Shown here: piece after piece, positions 27,430 to 35,717 of the stretch
Position numbering within the stretch: the stretch's first letter is position 1
Layout of the letters: every line of letters begins with the position of its first letter
NCBI GenBank assembly: GCA_045597645.1
Contig: JAZLKM010000058.1
Location: 5,252 to 69,251, forward strand
Source: JAKSSE01 sp045597645
Lineage (GTDB): Bacteria; Bacillota; Clostridia; Lachnospirales; Lachnospiraceae
Direction of reading: 5' to 3'
Length of the DNA: 64,000 nt
The notes under the pieces: model-generated
Told to the model about the DNA's origin: nothing
Database searches by the model: none
What the model saw: only the letters and a program-made list of their open reading frames with translations
Translations under genes and position numbers: made by a program

Positions 27430-27458
27430 TTGCTTTTTATGTCACTCTCTGTTAAACT
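27430..27458 (+). promoter_or_regulatory. Probable promoter of rpmB
   Basis: Plus strand TTGCTT, 17-nt spacer, TAAACT. The boxes are weaker than consensus; the position, about 50 nt before the rpmB start, fits. Confidence 0.5.
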
Positions 27459-27513
27459 CTCTTCGTTGTGAGTGCGCTAAAGTACTCAAATCCGTGTTAA
27501 GGAGGTGTTATTC

Positions 27514-27699
27514 ATGGCAAAATGTGCAGTATGTGGTAAGGGAGCTCATTTCGGAAATAACGTGAGCCATTCTCATAGAAGATCAAATCGTATGTGGAGT
27601 TCAAATGTTAAGTCTGTTCGTTGCAAGGTTAACGGTGTAGCAAAGCGTCTTAACGTTTGCGCAGCATGCCTTCGTTCAGGTGCAGTTGAGCGTGCCTAA
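27514..27699 (+). CDS. rpmB: 50S ribosomal protein L28, zinc-type
   Basis: A 61-residue L28 beginning MAKCAVCGKG. Two CxxC pairs (CAVC, CAAC) suggest a zinc-binding C+ paralogue. AAGGAGGTG lies 8 nt before ATG 27514; an in-frame ATG three codons earlier is too close to the ribosome binding site. One of the few plus-strand genes, followed by an intrinsic terminator. Confidence 0.96.
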   Translation: MAKCAVCGKGAHFGNNVSHSHRRSNRMWSSNVKSVRCKVNGVAKRLNVCAACLRSGAVERA

Positions 27700-27722
27700 T
27701 CGATAATACTTGATTTTTCACG

Positions 27723-27747
27723 GAAGACCTTCGGGTCTTCTTTTTTT
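27723..27747 (+). terminator. rpmB terminator
   Basis: GAAGACC-TTCG-GGTCTTC (7-bp stem, UUCG tetraloop) followed by seven T. Its T-rich tail runs on to the left end of the giant palindrome at 27751. Confidence 0.92.
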
Positions 27748-27750
27748 GTC

Positions 27751-28011
27751 TTTTTATTGCCACATCTAACAACTCCTCTAGTCCTACATCCCCACGTCTG
27801 CACTTACCGCAATTCGCTTTTGCGTGACAACCCGCTGCGCCCTCCCTCCATGGCGAGCCCGTTTTCGGAATCTGAGGGTGATTCGTTTTGCGATGTTTTA
27901 TTGCGCGCCCTCCTCCGAAACTCGATGTGGTCTTCTAGAATTCATCCACTTTTGTTGGGGCTCATTTACTTAACGAGGCATGCGCACGTACATGGTGCGA
28001 CTCTCACCACT
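27751..28011 (+). repeat. Left arm of the giant palindrome
   Basis: About 260 nt, near-equal in length to the right arm, with conserved paired blocks alternating with mismatched internal loops and a few 1-3 nt indels. It contains its own small dyad GAATC...GATTC (27868-27884), which is repeated at the mirror position of the right arm. Confidence 0.8.
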
Positions 28012-28024
28012 TTAAGTGAGCGGT

Positions 28025-28152
28025 AGTGCCGCTTATTCAGATGACGGTAGGCAGGGCGGGCAAATCGCCACGGATGGCGATTTGAGCGAGAAGCAACAAG
28101 GATGTTGTATACGACCGACCGCCCCCCCACCGGCAGATGCATTAGCGGCACT
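28025..28152 (+). other. Branched apex of the palindrome
   Basis: AGTGCCGCT (28025-28033) pairs with AGCGGCACT (28144-28152), and GGGCGG (28054-28059) with CCGCCC (28119-28124). Inside are two local hairpins: AAATCGCC/GGCGATTT (28062-28083) and CAACA-AGGA-TGTTG (28094-28107). This gives a Y-shaped three-way or multi-way junction rather than a simple hairpin loop, which is what folded RNAs tend to have. Confidence 0.7.
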
Positions 28153-28166
28153 TAGCGATACGACAC

Positions 28167-28425
28167 AGTGGTGAGAGGTGCATCCATGTACGGGTCAAGC
28201 CTTGAGAATCTATAAGCCCCCAAAAGCTGGATGAATTAAGAAGCCACATCTCAGACAACTGGAGACCAGGCGCGCAGCATCGCAAAACAAGAATCACCAC
28301 CAGATTCACGAATGCAGGGCTCTGATTGCCATGGAGGAAGGGGCATGGGTTATCGCACAAAAGATGTAAGCAAAATGCAGACGTGGGGATGTAGCGGTTG
28401 AATGTTGTTAATGTGGCAATAAAAA
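28167..28425 (-). repeat. Right arm of the giant palindrome
   Basis: Inverted copy of the left arm, diverged in blocks. The mirror dyad GAATC...GATTC is at 28291-28307. The outer end AATAAAAA merges with the T-tract of the gerW terminator on the minus strand. Confidence 0.8.
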
Positions 28426-28445
28426 GGCCCTAAATAATTAGGGCC
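28421..28445 (-). terminator. gerW operon terminator
   Basis: Minus strand GGCCCTAA-TTAT-TTAGGGCC followed by TTTTTATT. The T-tract is shared with the outer end of the giant palindrome. Confidence 0.9.
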
Positions 28446-28452
28446 GAGGTTG

Positions 28453-28884
28453 TTACTTGTTTACAGATTCGTCGAGCATTTCGCCGAGCTCTTCTGCTGC
28501 TGCGGCTTTGGCATCTTCATCAGTTTTGTCTTTTTTTGAGCGGTTCATGAACTTGTCGACAAAATCAGGAATCATATCAAGAATCTTGGTGAGGCTATCT
28601 TGATTTTTGATATTTACAAGTTTAGTGTGTCCGTTCTGTATTACAATAACTGCACTTGGGGTAAGCTTACCGCCCATTCCTCCAGCTGCATTATTGTGCT
28701 TAGCCCTTGGATTATCAACATCCTTGGCTACAGAACCAGCAGCAACGCCAAATGATACATCTACTAAAGGAAGTATTATAGTATCTCCCACATGAATAGT
28801 CTCGCCTACAACGGTCTTGCTTGAGAGAAAACTGTCCATTCCCTTAAACAACGAATCTACTGTTGAATTGAAAATTTCACCCAT
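28453..28884 (-). CDS. GerW-family (YtfJ) sporulation-associated protein
   Basis: A 143-residue protein with the Spore_YtfJ features: VGETIHVGDTIILPLVDVSFG, a glycine-rich GGMGGKLTPSAVIVIQNG and a C-terminal helix. In Bacillus the homologue affects spore germination; in non-sporulating relatives the role is unknown. It starts 9 nt after a DUF2953 gene, a recurring pair in Clostridia. Confidence 0.88.
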   Translation of the reverse strand: MGEIFNSTVDSLFKGMDSFLSSKTVVGETIHVGDTIILPLVDVSFGVAAGSVAKDVDNPRAKHNNAAGGMGGKLTPSAVIVIQNGHTKLVNIKNQDSLTKILDMIPDFVDKFMNRSKKDKTDEDAKAAAAEELGEMLDESVNK

Positions 28885-28893
28885 GATATCCTC

Positions 28894-29826
28894 CTATCCT
28901 AACTGTTTATATAGATATCTAACATTTTTATCTAAAAGAAGCCTCAAAGCTATAGCTACAAGAGTAACTATCATTAGCCGCCCTTTTATTGTAATCTCGC
29001 CCTCAAAATAATTCTCATCAGCTGCAAAATCAGGAATTATATGAAGTCTTTTCTGATATGCTAATGGAAGCAGACTTATGACTCCTGTTATTTCACCCGT
29101 AATAGAAGGATCACTAAATCCATATTGTAGATAACCAGAACAACGTTTTGGCCATATTGCTTTAAGCAGCCTTACAAGTTCATCTTTTAAGTGACGTACA
29201 GCTTTACGATTCCGCGGGTCATCTACTTTCTTTTTTATTTCAACAAATTTGCTTTTAATATTTTTTATTTTGTCAGATAACTTTTCTTTAGTTCTCTTCT
29301 TTTTAGGTTTTCTAGTCGATTTTCTGCGATTACTTCTACTTTCTTTTTGGGGCTTACCTTTCTCATCTAGCCTATCATTATCCTGCATAGACTCGGCTTG
29401 TTCATCAAGATTATTTTTATTCGAGTTTTGAGGAACTTGAGAATTCAGAGACTCCATATCTACTGATGTATCTGGAATAGAGGTAAACACATCATCTGAA
29501 AATTCTATATCAATTCCATCTTTATCATCAGAACGTGCTTCATAATTATGTTCTTGATGTTTTTTCGCTCTATTATTTTTAGGTATAAGCTGAATCCACA
29601 TCAGCTTAACATTATAATCAAAGTTTTTTTCGTATGAAGCGTTAACACGTAGCAAATGCAACAGCCAATGTACTTTAGCCGTTATATTGGGATTCTCATA
29701 GGCTTCAACCTTAGCTTCGTAGCGAATCGGAACAAATAGTACAACTGCTATAAGAAGCATTATTATTCCAAGTATTCCTAGCAATATAAAGCCAAGAATT
29801 TTAAGTATTAGAAGAAAAACACTCAT
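28894..29826 (-). CDS. DUF2953 membrane protein
   Basis: A 310-residue protein. One N-terminal hydrophobic helix (ILGFILLGILGIIMLLIAVV, about 8-28) is followed by VPIRYEAKVE and WLLHLLRVN. The middle (about 120-195) is acidic, then very lysine/arginine-rich and likely disordered, and the C-terminus has QYGFSDPSITGEITGV typical of DUF2953. Function unknown; it is regularly encoded next to gerW, suggesting an envelope or spore-coat-side role. Confidence 0.82.
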   Translation of the reverse strand: MSVFLLILKILGFILLGILGIIMLLIAVVLFVPIRYEAKVEAYENPNITAKVHWLLHLLRVNASYEKNFDYNVKLMWIQLIPKNNRAKKHQEHNYEARSDDKDGIDIEFSDDVFTSIPDTSVDMESLNSQVPQNSNKNNLDEQAESMQDNDRLDEKGKPQKESRSNRRKSTRKPKKKRTKEKLSDKIKNIKSKFVEIKKKVDDPRNRKAVRHLKDELVRLLKAIWPKRCSGYLQYGFSDPSITGEITGVISLLPLAYQKRLHIIPDFAADENYFEGEITIKGRLMIVTLVAIALRLLLDKNVRYLYKQLG

Positions 29827-30170
29827 TCTATGCTATCTTTCATCTTGTCGGAAAAATAATCTTTAAGCGCCACATCTCCAGTTTTTTCATAGACATCTTG
29901 AACTATGTGCTCGATAAGAGATAGGGCTTCATCATAATTAGTCGCTAGCCCCACGATGTCATACCCCATCTTAGGCATATGCGGTTGCATTAACTGCCTT
30001 GCCGAAAAAAATTCAAGTTGATCTGTCTGTGTAAGAGATATGGCAATTACATAAAAATCCTTCAGAAAATATTTTTTAGCTAAAGTTTTTTTATATTTAT
30101 TTGCTTTTTTCTTATCTAAACCATCGCTAAGGTACAAATCCTTGTACCAGCGGATAGACTCTTCACGCAT
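29823..30170 (-). CDS. Conserved-looking protein of unknown function
   Basis: 115 residues, charged, no signal peptide or membrane helix. I do not recognise a family. YKKTLAKKYFLKDFYVIAISL and a C-terminal helix region are the main features. ATG 30170 is chosen: GGAGG ends 5 nt before it and overlaps the last Gly codons and stop of the Nudix gene. An in-frame TTG four codons upstream is possible. It overlaps the DUF2953 gene by 4 nt, so it is part of the same message. Confidence 0.75.
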   Translation of the reverse strand: MREESIRWYKDLYLSDGLDKKKANKYKKTLAKKYFLKDFYVIAISLTQTDQLEFFSARQLMQPHMPKMGYDIVGLATNYDEALSLIEHIVQDVYEKTGDVALKDYFSDKMKDSIE

Positions 30171-30171
30171 A

Positions 30172-30612
30172 TCAGCCTCCAAACCAGAGGTTATTCCGCT
30201 TTAAATCCGTAAATTCATCGTATGCTTTCTCAAGAATTGCCTTTTCATTAGGGAATTTTAAAAGATGTATTGCCTCGTGATATTTATAATATCCGGCATC
30301 TCTAAAGTATTCCTCACGTTGCGGTTTGCAGTAGAAATTATCTGCGCGCATCAAATACCAATGTACATCCTTCTCAACAACTCCCTCTGTTACAGTAAAA
30401 CTGTAATGACTCTTGTCTATATATTTAACAATATGAGCTGACACTCCAGACTCTTCTTTTACTTCTCTTAGCGCTGTCTGAGGATGCTCCTCCCCAGTCT
30501 CAACAGTACCTTTAGGTAGTACCCACCCCTCATATTTATTATGAATGTTTTTGTACAGTAATAGGATCTTCCCTCTAAATATTACGACCCCACCGCAACT
30601 GATTGCTTCCAT
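30172..30612 (-). CDS. Nudix hydrolase
   Basis: A 146-residue Nudix protein. The box G-x5-E-x7-REVKEESGV is complete (GTVETGEEHPQTALREVKEE). The start ISCGGVVIFRGKILLLYKN and WVLPKG resemble the diadenosine-polyphosphate or (di)nucleotide-hydrolysing branch, but the substrate is not determinable. First gene of a four-gene unit with the unknown protein, DUF2953 and GerW; promoter at 30649-30677. Confidence 0.88.
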   Translation of the reverse strand: MEAISCGGVVIFRGKILLLYKNIHNKYEGWVLPKGTVETGEEHPQTALREVKEESGVSAHIVKYIDKSHYSFTVTEGVVEKDVHWYLMRADNFYCKPQREEYFRDAGYYKYHEAIHLLKFPNEKAILEKAYDEFTDLKRNNLWFGG

Positions 30613-30648
30613 CTTTGCAAATCCTTCCTGCGTGAGAAATTTATATAA

Positions 30649-30677
30649 AGTATATCAAATCAATTTTATTCCTGCAA
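30649..30677 (-). promoter_or_regulatory. Promoter of the Nudix-gerW unit
   Basis: Minus strand TTGCAG (30677-30672), 17-nt spacer, TATACT (30654-30649). Confidence 0.65.
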
Positions 30678-30692
30678 ATTCGATATCTGCTT

Positions 30693-32231
30693 TTAATTAA
30701 AGTAAGCATCGAAAATCTCTTTAGCTAAAGGAACAGCATATCTGCTTCCATTTCCCATTCCTTCATAGATGATAGCCAGAGCAATTTTCTCCCCATTATC
30801 ACCTTGCGCATATCCTACAAACCAACTATGTGCAGCTTTACTACTTTCCAAAAACTCAGCAGATCCAGTTTTTCCATATGCTGTATAGCCTGTTCCATTT
30901 TTTAAAGCTTCACCAGTACCGTCCGTTACAACAGCTGCCATATATTCTTGCAAATATTGAGCTTCCTCTACAGTAAATAATCGCTTATAAACTGATGGCT
31001 TTGTTTCAGATACAAAATCCCCATTCTTACTTTCAATTCCTGAAACCATATAAGGCTTCATTAATACGCCATCATTAGCTATAGCACTTGCTATAAGCGC
31101 CATATGGTATGGTGTAACTAGAGTTTGACCTTGACCGATAGATGTCTGAAGAATGTCATCTGCAGTTGCATCACTCGGCAAATGATATGCGCTCTTATTA
31201 TAGTTAAAATCAGTAGGCAAATTTGACTTGAAAAGCAATGAATCACAGGTCTTAGCCAAAAGTTCCGGCCCTACTTCTGTTCCGATATTTGCAAATGATG
31301 AGTTACAAGACTGTGCAAATGACTCTTTAAGTCCAACCTTACCATGGGCTTTATTATGAATACAATTTATTTTTGCATCACCATATCTAAATGAACTACT
31401 GCAGTTAAATGAATAATCTTCCGGGCTCTTACCGCTTCTTAAGTATGCAGTGGTTGTAAAAATCTTAAACGTAGACCCTGGTGGATATAAACCCTGCATA
31501 GCACGATTAAGCAAATTAGTGTCTGTAGAGCCCTCCATTGTATAGAACTCATACATACGCTCAATATCATTTGGATCAAAATCAGGTTTTGATACTTCTG
31601 CCAAAATCTCCCCTGTATCTGGTTTGATTACGACAACCGCTCCATTGCAGACCGAAAGCCCATGGTACGCAGCCATTTGAACATCAACATCAAACGTTGT
31701 TTTCAAAGTGTCGCCGTGATTTTTGATACCATATAATTCATTCTGCTCACGTTCCATTAAACTAACGTGAGATGTGAGCAGTTTTGTGTTATACATATCC
31801 TCCAAGCCACTTTTACCTGCTCCGACATATCCAACAACATGTGAGAACACGTTGGCATAAGGATAAATCCGCTCCATTGTCTGGTCTTCATATACATTTG
31901 TGCCGGCAAGTACAGTTCCATCACGCGCAACGATTTTCCCCCTGATCATATCTTTCTCAAGAGCTGCTATTCTGGCATTATATGTACTGTCTACAACCTG
32001 TTCGCTTTCTACTCCAATATACTTTGTGAAATAAAGTATCATCGCTAAAAATAAAACACTAAAAGAGCAAGCCACTACATAGTAATGGACATTCGCCTTC
32101 CTTTTTGCCCTACGCTTTCTTTTTATACGCTGACGTCTCTCCTCTGCAGGATCTACAGCTGGAGTTTTTTCGACATCATCAGACAAAAATACTATTCTAT
32201 TTTCCTCATCATTTTTTGACATATTACTCAT
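30693..32231 (-). CDS. Penicillin-binding protein, monofunctional transpeptidase
   Basis: A 512-residue class B-like PBP anchored by one helix (about 50-69) after a basic cytosolic tail. Catalytic motifs are STFK (S253-K256), SCN (308-310) and KTG (454-456). It cross-links peptidoglycan outside the membrane. It overlaps the FtsW/RodA-type gene by 8 nt, so the two form a SEDS glycosyltransferase-PBP pair, similar to PbpA-RodA pairs. Whether it serves division, elongation or sporulation is not decided by sequence. Confidence 0.92.
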   Translation of the reverse strand: MSNMSKNDEENRIVFLSDDVEKTPAVDPAEERRQRIKRKRRAKRKANVHYYVVACSFSVLFLAMILYFTKYIGVESEQVVDSTYNARIAALEKDMIRGKIVARDGTVLAGTNVYEDQTMERIYPYANVFSHVVGYVGAGKSGLEDMYNTKLLTSHVSLMEREQNELYGIKNHGDTLKTTFDVDVQMAAYHGLSVCNGAVVVIKPDTGEILAEVSKPDFDPNDIERMYEFYTMEGSTDTNLLNRAMQGLYPPGSTFKIFTTTAYLRSGKSPEDYSFNCSSSFRYGDAKINCIHNKAHGKVGLKESFAQSCNSSFANIGTEVGPELLAKTCDSLLFKSNLPTDFNYNKSAYHLPSDATADDILQTSIGQGQTLVTPYHMALIASAIANDGVLMKPYMVSGIESKNGDFVSETKPSVYKRLFTVEEAQYLQEYMAAVVTDGTGEALKNGTGYTAYGKTGSAEFLESSKAAHSWFVGYAQGDNGEKIALAIIYEGMGNGSRYAVPLAKEIFDAYFN

Positions 32232-33576
32232 TTATAATCTGTTTTCTTTTCTTATTTTGTATAGGCTTCTTCTTTTCAGGCTTTTTTCTCATTGTGTAAA
32301 GTCCTTGAATCAATGAAAAGATAAATACTGAGCATACCATTGAGGTACCACCATAACTTACAAATGGCAACGTAAGACCTGTACTAGGAATGAACTTAAT
32401 TACTCCACCTATATTAAGAAATACTTGGAATACATATAGTGTGCCAAGGCCTAGTGCCAAATATTTGTAAAATGGCTCCTTTAGCTCAGTGGCAATATTA
32501 AGCATCATGATAAAGCATGACAAACATACCAATATCATACATATAGCAAATACTGCGCCTAGCTCTTCTGCAACTGCAGCAAATATGAAATCGCTGTCTA
32601 CTAGCGGCACCTTCTGCGGCATGCCATCGGTTAGTCCACTGCCGAACCAGCCTCCACCACCTAACGCAAATAGAGACTGCGATATTTGAAAACCTGTGCC
32701 ATCTATTTCTGCAAGAGGATCACGCCATGCTTGAACCCTTCTTCTCACATGTCCAAACAATTTATATGCAACCACTGACGCTCCCGAGCCTGCCAGAAGG
32801 CCAGCTATTAAGTAATACCACTTCTTTGACGCAACATATAGCATAACAAGATATGTGATAAAAAATATAAGTGCTGCGCCTAAGTCAGTAGACATAACAA
32901 GAATGGCAACATGCATTGCTGCTATTACAGTTGCAATAACGACATGGAGAAAATCAGTTGAAATAGTAAATATACTTGCTACAAAAAATACAAACAGTAT
33001 TTTTACAAGCTCTGAAACTTGAAATTTAAATCCCCATAAATCCAGTGACAACTTCGCTCCGCCCGTAACCGTTCCTATCAGGTACACAATGGCAAGCCCA
33101 GCAAATCCAATGCCAGCATAAATCCATGTTATATTACGCAAGAACTTAATCTCTTTGACAAGAAACGGTACAAACAGTGAAAGAACTCCAGCAACTGCAG
33201 CAATAATAAACTGTCGCACAGCTTCGTGCATATCAAGTCTGGTAAGCATAATAAATCCTATGCTCATAAGCATAAGCATATTATTTAATAACAGTTCAGA
33301 GCCATCTTCATACAGGTATTGATATGCCTTCATCATAAAGAAAAAGAAAATAAGCTGACCTGCATAAAATACCACAATATCTACATTGGGATCATTTACT
33401 AGAATAGCAAGATAACAATTAAGATGTGTAGCAAAAAAGAAGATACGTTGACGTATCAAGATACCATGAACTCTCTTTTTATTTTTTACTAATAGCCCCA
33501 TGGCTCCATACACGGTATAAATACCGAAAAACAAAAGTATTGTATATCGTGACAGGTCTATGATGACACCGTTCAT
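32224..33576 (-). CDS. FtsW/RodA/SpoVE-family peptidoglycan polymerase
   Basis: A 450-residue protein with about ten to twelve membrane helices and the SEDS signatures STDLGAALIFF, FALGGGGWFGSGLTDG, DSDFIFAAVAEELG and PSTGLTLPFVSYGGTSM. It polymerises lipid II. It starts on the last base of the U32 peptidase gene and overlaps the PBP gene. The N-terminal 150 residues are longer than in FtsW, as in actinobacterial-like RodA paralogues. Confidence 0.92.
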   Translation of the reverse strand: MNGVIIDLSRYTILLFFGIYTVYGAMGLLVKNKKRVHGILIRQRIFFFATHLNCYLAILVNDPNVDIVVFYAGQLIFFFFMMKAYQYLYEDGSELLLNNMLMLMSIGFIMLTRLDMHEAVRQFIIAAVAGVLSLFVPFLVKEIKFLRNITWIYAGIGFAGLAIVYLIGTVTGGAKLSLDLWGFKFQVSELVKILFVFFVASIFTISTDFLHVVIATVIAAMHVAILVMSTDLGAALIFFITYLVMLYVASKKWYYLIAGLLAGSGASVVAYKLFGHVRRRVQAWRDPLAEIDGTGFQISQSLFALGGGGWFGSGLTDGMPQKVPLVDSDFIFAAVAEELGAVFAICMILVCLSCFIMMLNIATELKEPFYKYLALGLGTLYVFQVFLNIGGVIKFIPSTGLTLPFVSYGGTSMVCSVFIFSLIQGLYTMRKKPEKKKPIQNKKRKQIINE

Positions 33577-35675
33577 TAAATAATACCCCTTCGGAAATGA
33601 CCTCTGGTAAAGCTCGTAAGTCTCTGCTCGTCTCCTGAAAAGTAAGCGTCTAGCACAAGCTTTACTTCAGCACCATTCTCCGTTGTAAATTCAAGTCTAT
33701 AAGAGCTGGCATTGCCAGGTTTTTCACCAAATAAAACAGTCGGAACACTGTTATAAATTTCATTATAACAGTATTCACAGTGATTTAACACAGAAAAATC
33801 CATCTGTTTTCTATCTCGTATATACCACGTCTCTGGCTTATGATTGCAACCAACTGAATTTCGATGTAGACATTGTTTGGTAACCATAAGCGGATATTTT
33901 GAATAGACTACAAACTCAGCATCAGGCATATTTAAATGAGCAATTTCATTTTTGTTTAGCTCAATTGGATAAGTATACTTACCTATCCCTTGTTTATTCC
34001 AAAAGGCAATAGTCTCATTAGAATAGTTATACATTCTATAGTCAAATCTAATCCTGTCAGAAGACGTATACTGGGATACTAATGCATACCCATCAGCCGA
34101 ACTAACCAAATAACCATCTGCTTCACTCAACTTATCTAATTCATTTTTCAAAGTACTAGCTCTTGTCTCATCAACCATCGGTGGAATGACTACAAAAATC
34201 TTCTTTGCGCCAACAAGTTTCTTTGCCACCTTATATAGAGACGGATAAACATATACACCATCAATTTGTTTATAGCTTAAAATTGCTTCAAGTTGTTCTT
34301 TGCTATGTACCAATACATTGATAGCTACTAACTTTTCGAATCCATTCTCAGGGATTTTCAAAACATCAAGTATTTTTTCACCACCATTAGGAGCATTTCT
34401 TCTTTTTTCACCAATAAGAGCCTCCAACAGTTGTCCTGTGGCTTCTTGGCGTAGCTGTTTTATAGAAGACAGGGAATAAAACAATCCTTCATCACAGATT
34501 ATTTCAGATGACACGACAGCAAACGGGGTGTTGCCTAATTTGAATGCCTGTTTTTCAATATCAGCTCTAGTTACCGCTCTTCCAGTTGCAATTTCTGGTT
34601 CATCGCCTTTTAACAATACGACTATATCACCATACGAATACTCAATTTCAAAAGGCTCTCCAGCCTTCAATTTGACATTACAATGAATGGGGAGTTTTGA
34701 TATTTTACCGATTCCATCACCATTTGATTCAACGTGTCTATGGGCCGGCTCAGTAAACGTTATCATTTCTTTACCAAGCTTTCCAGATGGATAACCGTCA
34801 GTAAAACCACATCTATTTCCTAAATCAAATAGCTTCTTTTCGGTCAAATCAGAAACATAATAGCCTTCTATGCCATTTGAATATAAAATATCCAGTTGTT
34901 GTCTATATATTTTCGTGACACCAACTGCATAATCTATCTGCTTCATTCTTCCTTCAATTTTTAGAGAAGCAGTGCCTGCCTCCATAAGATCAGGGAGCAA
35001 ATTTATTGTGTTCAAATCTTTAGGACTAAGAACATATTGACCTGAAGTCTTAATTGTTCTCTTATTAGCATCCAAAATCTCATAAGTAAGTCTGCACGGT
35101 TGAGCACACTGCCCTCTATTACCGCTTCGACCACCAATCATAGAGCTCATCAGACACTGTCCTGAATAGCAAAAGCATAAGGCTCCATGAGAAAAAATCT
35201 CAAGCTCCATGCCTGTCGCTTTATAAATATTGGAAATATCATTAAGTGATAATTCTCTTGGCAGCACCGCTCTCGATATACCAAACTCCTGTAGCTTTCT
35301 AACTCCGTCAATGCTACCCACTGTCATCTGTGTACTAGCATGAACAGGTAACCCAGGAAAGTTCCTGAATATAAAAGAAACAACACCAAAATCTTGAACT
35401 ATTACTCCATCAAGTCCAGCTTTATAGTAAGGCAGCAAATAAGCATATAATCTGCTATATTCTGTATTTTTCAATAAAATATTAACTGTAAGATATACCT
35501 TTTTCCCATATATGTGAGCATATTCTATAAGCGAAACCAGTTCATCTTCAGACAAATTTGTAGCACTTGCTCTCGCATTAAAAAACTGACCGCCTACATA
35601 TACTGCATCGGCGCCTGCGTCTAATACGGCTTGTGCTATTTTAAAATCCCCAGCTGGGGCTAAAAGTTCCATCAT
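33576..35675 (-). CDS. U32 family peptidase with DUF3656 domain
   Basis: A 699-residue protein. The N-terminal U32 domain starts ELLAPAGDFKIAQAVLDAGADAVYVGG and has the cysteine cluster region FCYSGQCLMSSMIGGRSGNRGQCAQPCR. A DUF3656 insert (collagenase-like) follows, and a C-terminal part has HCEYCYNEIYNS. U32 proteins in bacteria include prephenate-dependent RNA hydroxylation factors (RlhA) as well as reported peptidases; the cysteines favour a cluster-binding RNA-modifying role. The start has no ribosome binding site and lies 10 nt beyond a terminator. Confidence 0.88.
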   Translation of the reverse strand: MMELLAPAGDFKIAQAVLDAGADAVYVGGQFFNARASATNLSEDELVSLIEYAHIYGKKVYLTVNILLKNTEYSRLYAYLLPYYKAGLDGVIVQDFGVVSFIFRNFPGLPVHASTQMTVGSIDGVRKLQEFGISRAVLPRELSLNDISNIYKATGMELEIFSHGALCFCYSGQCLMSSMIGGRSGNRGQCAQPCRLTYEILDANKRTIKTSGQYVLSPKDLNTINLLPDLMEAGTASLKIEGRMKQIDYAVGVTKIYRQQLDILYSNGIEGYYVSDLTEKKLFDLGNRCGFTDGYPSGKLGKEMITFTEPAHRHVESNGDGIGKISKLPIHCNVKLKAGEPFEIEYSYGDIVVLLKGDEPEIATGRAVTRADIEKQAFKLGNTPFAVVSSEIICDEGLFYSLSSIKQLRQEATGQLLEALIGEKRRNAPNGGEKILDVLKIPENGFEKLVAINVLVHSKEQLEAILSYKQIDGVYVYPSLYKVAKKLVGAKKIFVVIPPMVDETRASTLKNELDKLSEADGYLVSSADGYALVSQYTSSDRIRFDYRMYNYSNETIAFWNKQGIGKYTYPIELNKNEIAHLNMPDAEFVVYSKYPLMVTKQCLHRNSVGCNHKPETWYIRDRKQMDFSVLNHCEYCYNEIYNSVPTVLFGEKPGNASSYRLEFTTENGAEVKLVLDAYFSGDEQRLTSFTRGHFRRGII

Positions 35676-35680
35676 AATAA

Positions 35681-35707
35681 TATTAAAGCCCAGATTGCTC
35701 TGGGCTT
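35681..35707 (-). terminator. zapA terminator
   Basis: Minus strand AAGCCCAGA-GCAA-TCTGGGCTT (9-bp stem, GNRA loop) followed by TAATATT, an impure T-tract. The U32 start codon is 10 nt further on. Confidence 0.75.
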
Positions 35708-35717
35708 ATCACTTTCA

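Larger units (their letters stand above)
27751..28425. repeat. Giant imperfect palindrome with branched apex, 675 nt; candidate large structured RNA or palindromic mobile element
   Basis: This gene-free stretch is symmetric over its whole length: paired blocks always add up to about 56176-56179. The ends TTTTTATTGCCACAT (27751-27765) and ATGTGGCAATAAAAA (28411-28425) are exact inverted copies. Further matching blocks include CTACATCCCCACGTCTGCA (27785-27803 with 28378-28396), CCTCCATGGC, TTTTGCGATG, GCGCGCC, AATTCATCCA, GTACATGG and CTCTCACCACT (28001-28011 with 28167-28177). A hand count gives about 51 percent GC, above the AT-rich surroundings. No credible ORF is present. It lies exactly between the terminators of rpmB and the convergent gerW gene. 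I do not recognise it as OLE, GOLLD, ROOL, HEARO or a group II intron, but could not search. Confidence 0.85.

Noticed and set aside
27985..28016. GTGCGACT resembling the 5' end of a group II intron
   Set aside because: No domain V hairpin, no reverse transcriptase and the whole segment is explained by the mirror pairing.
27757..28026. ORF of 89 codons on the plus strand in the palindrome, and others of 60-72 codons on the minus strand
   Set aside because: They lie in symmetric arm sequence, have no ribosome binding site and no protein-like composition; the block is better explained by pairing structure.
28034..28050. CAGATGACGG resembling a hammerhead ribozyme core, suggesting a viroid-like RNA
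   Set aside because: The required CTGATGA and GAAA cores with three stems are not found on either strand.
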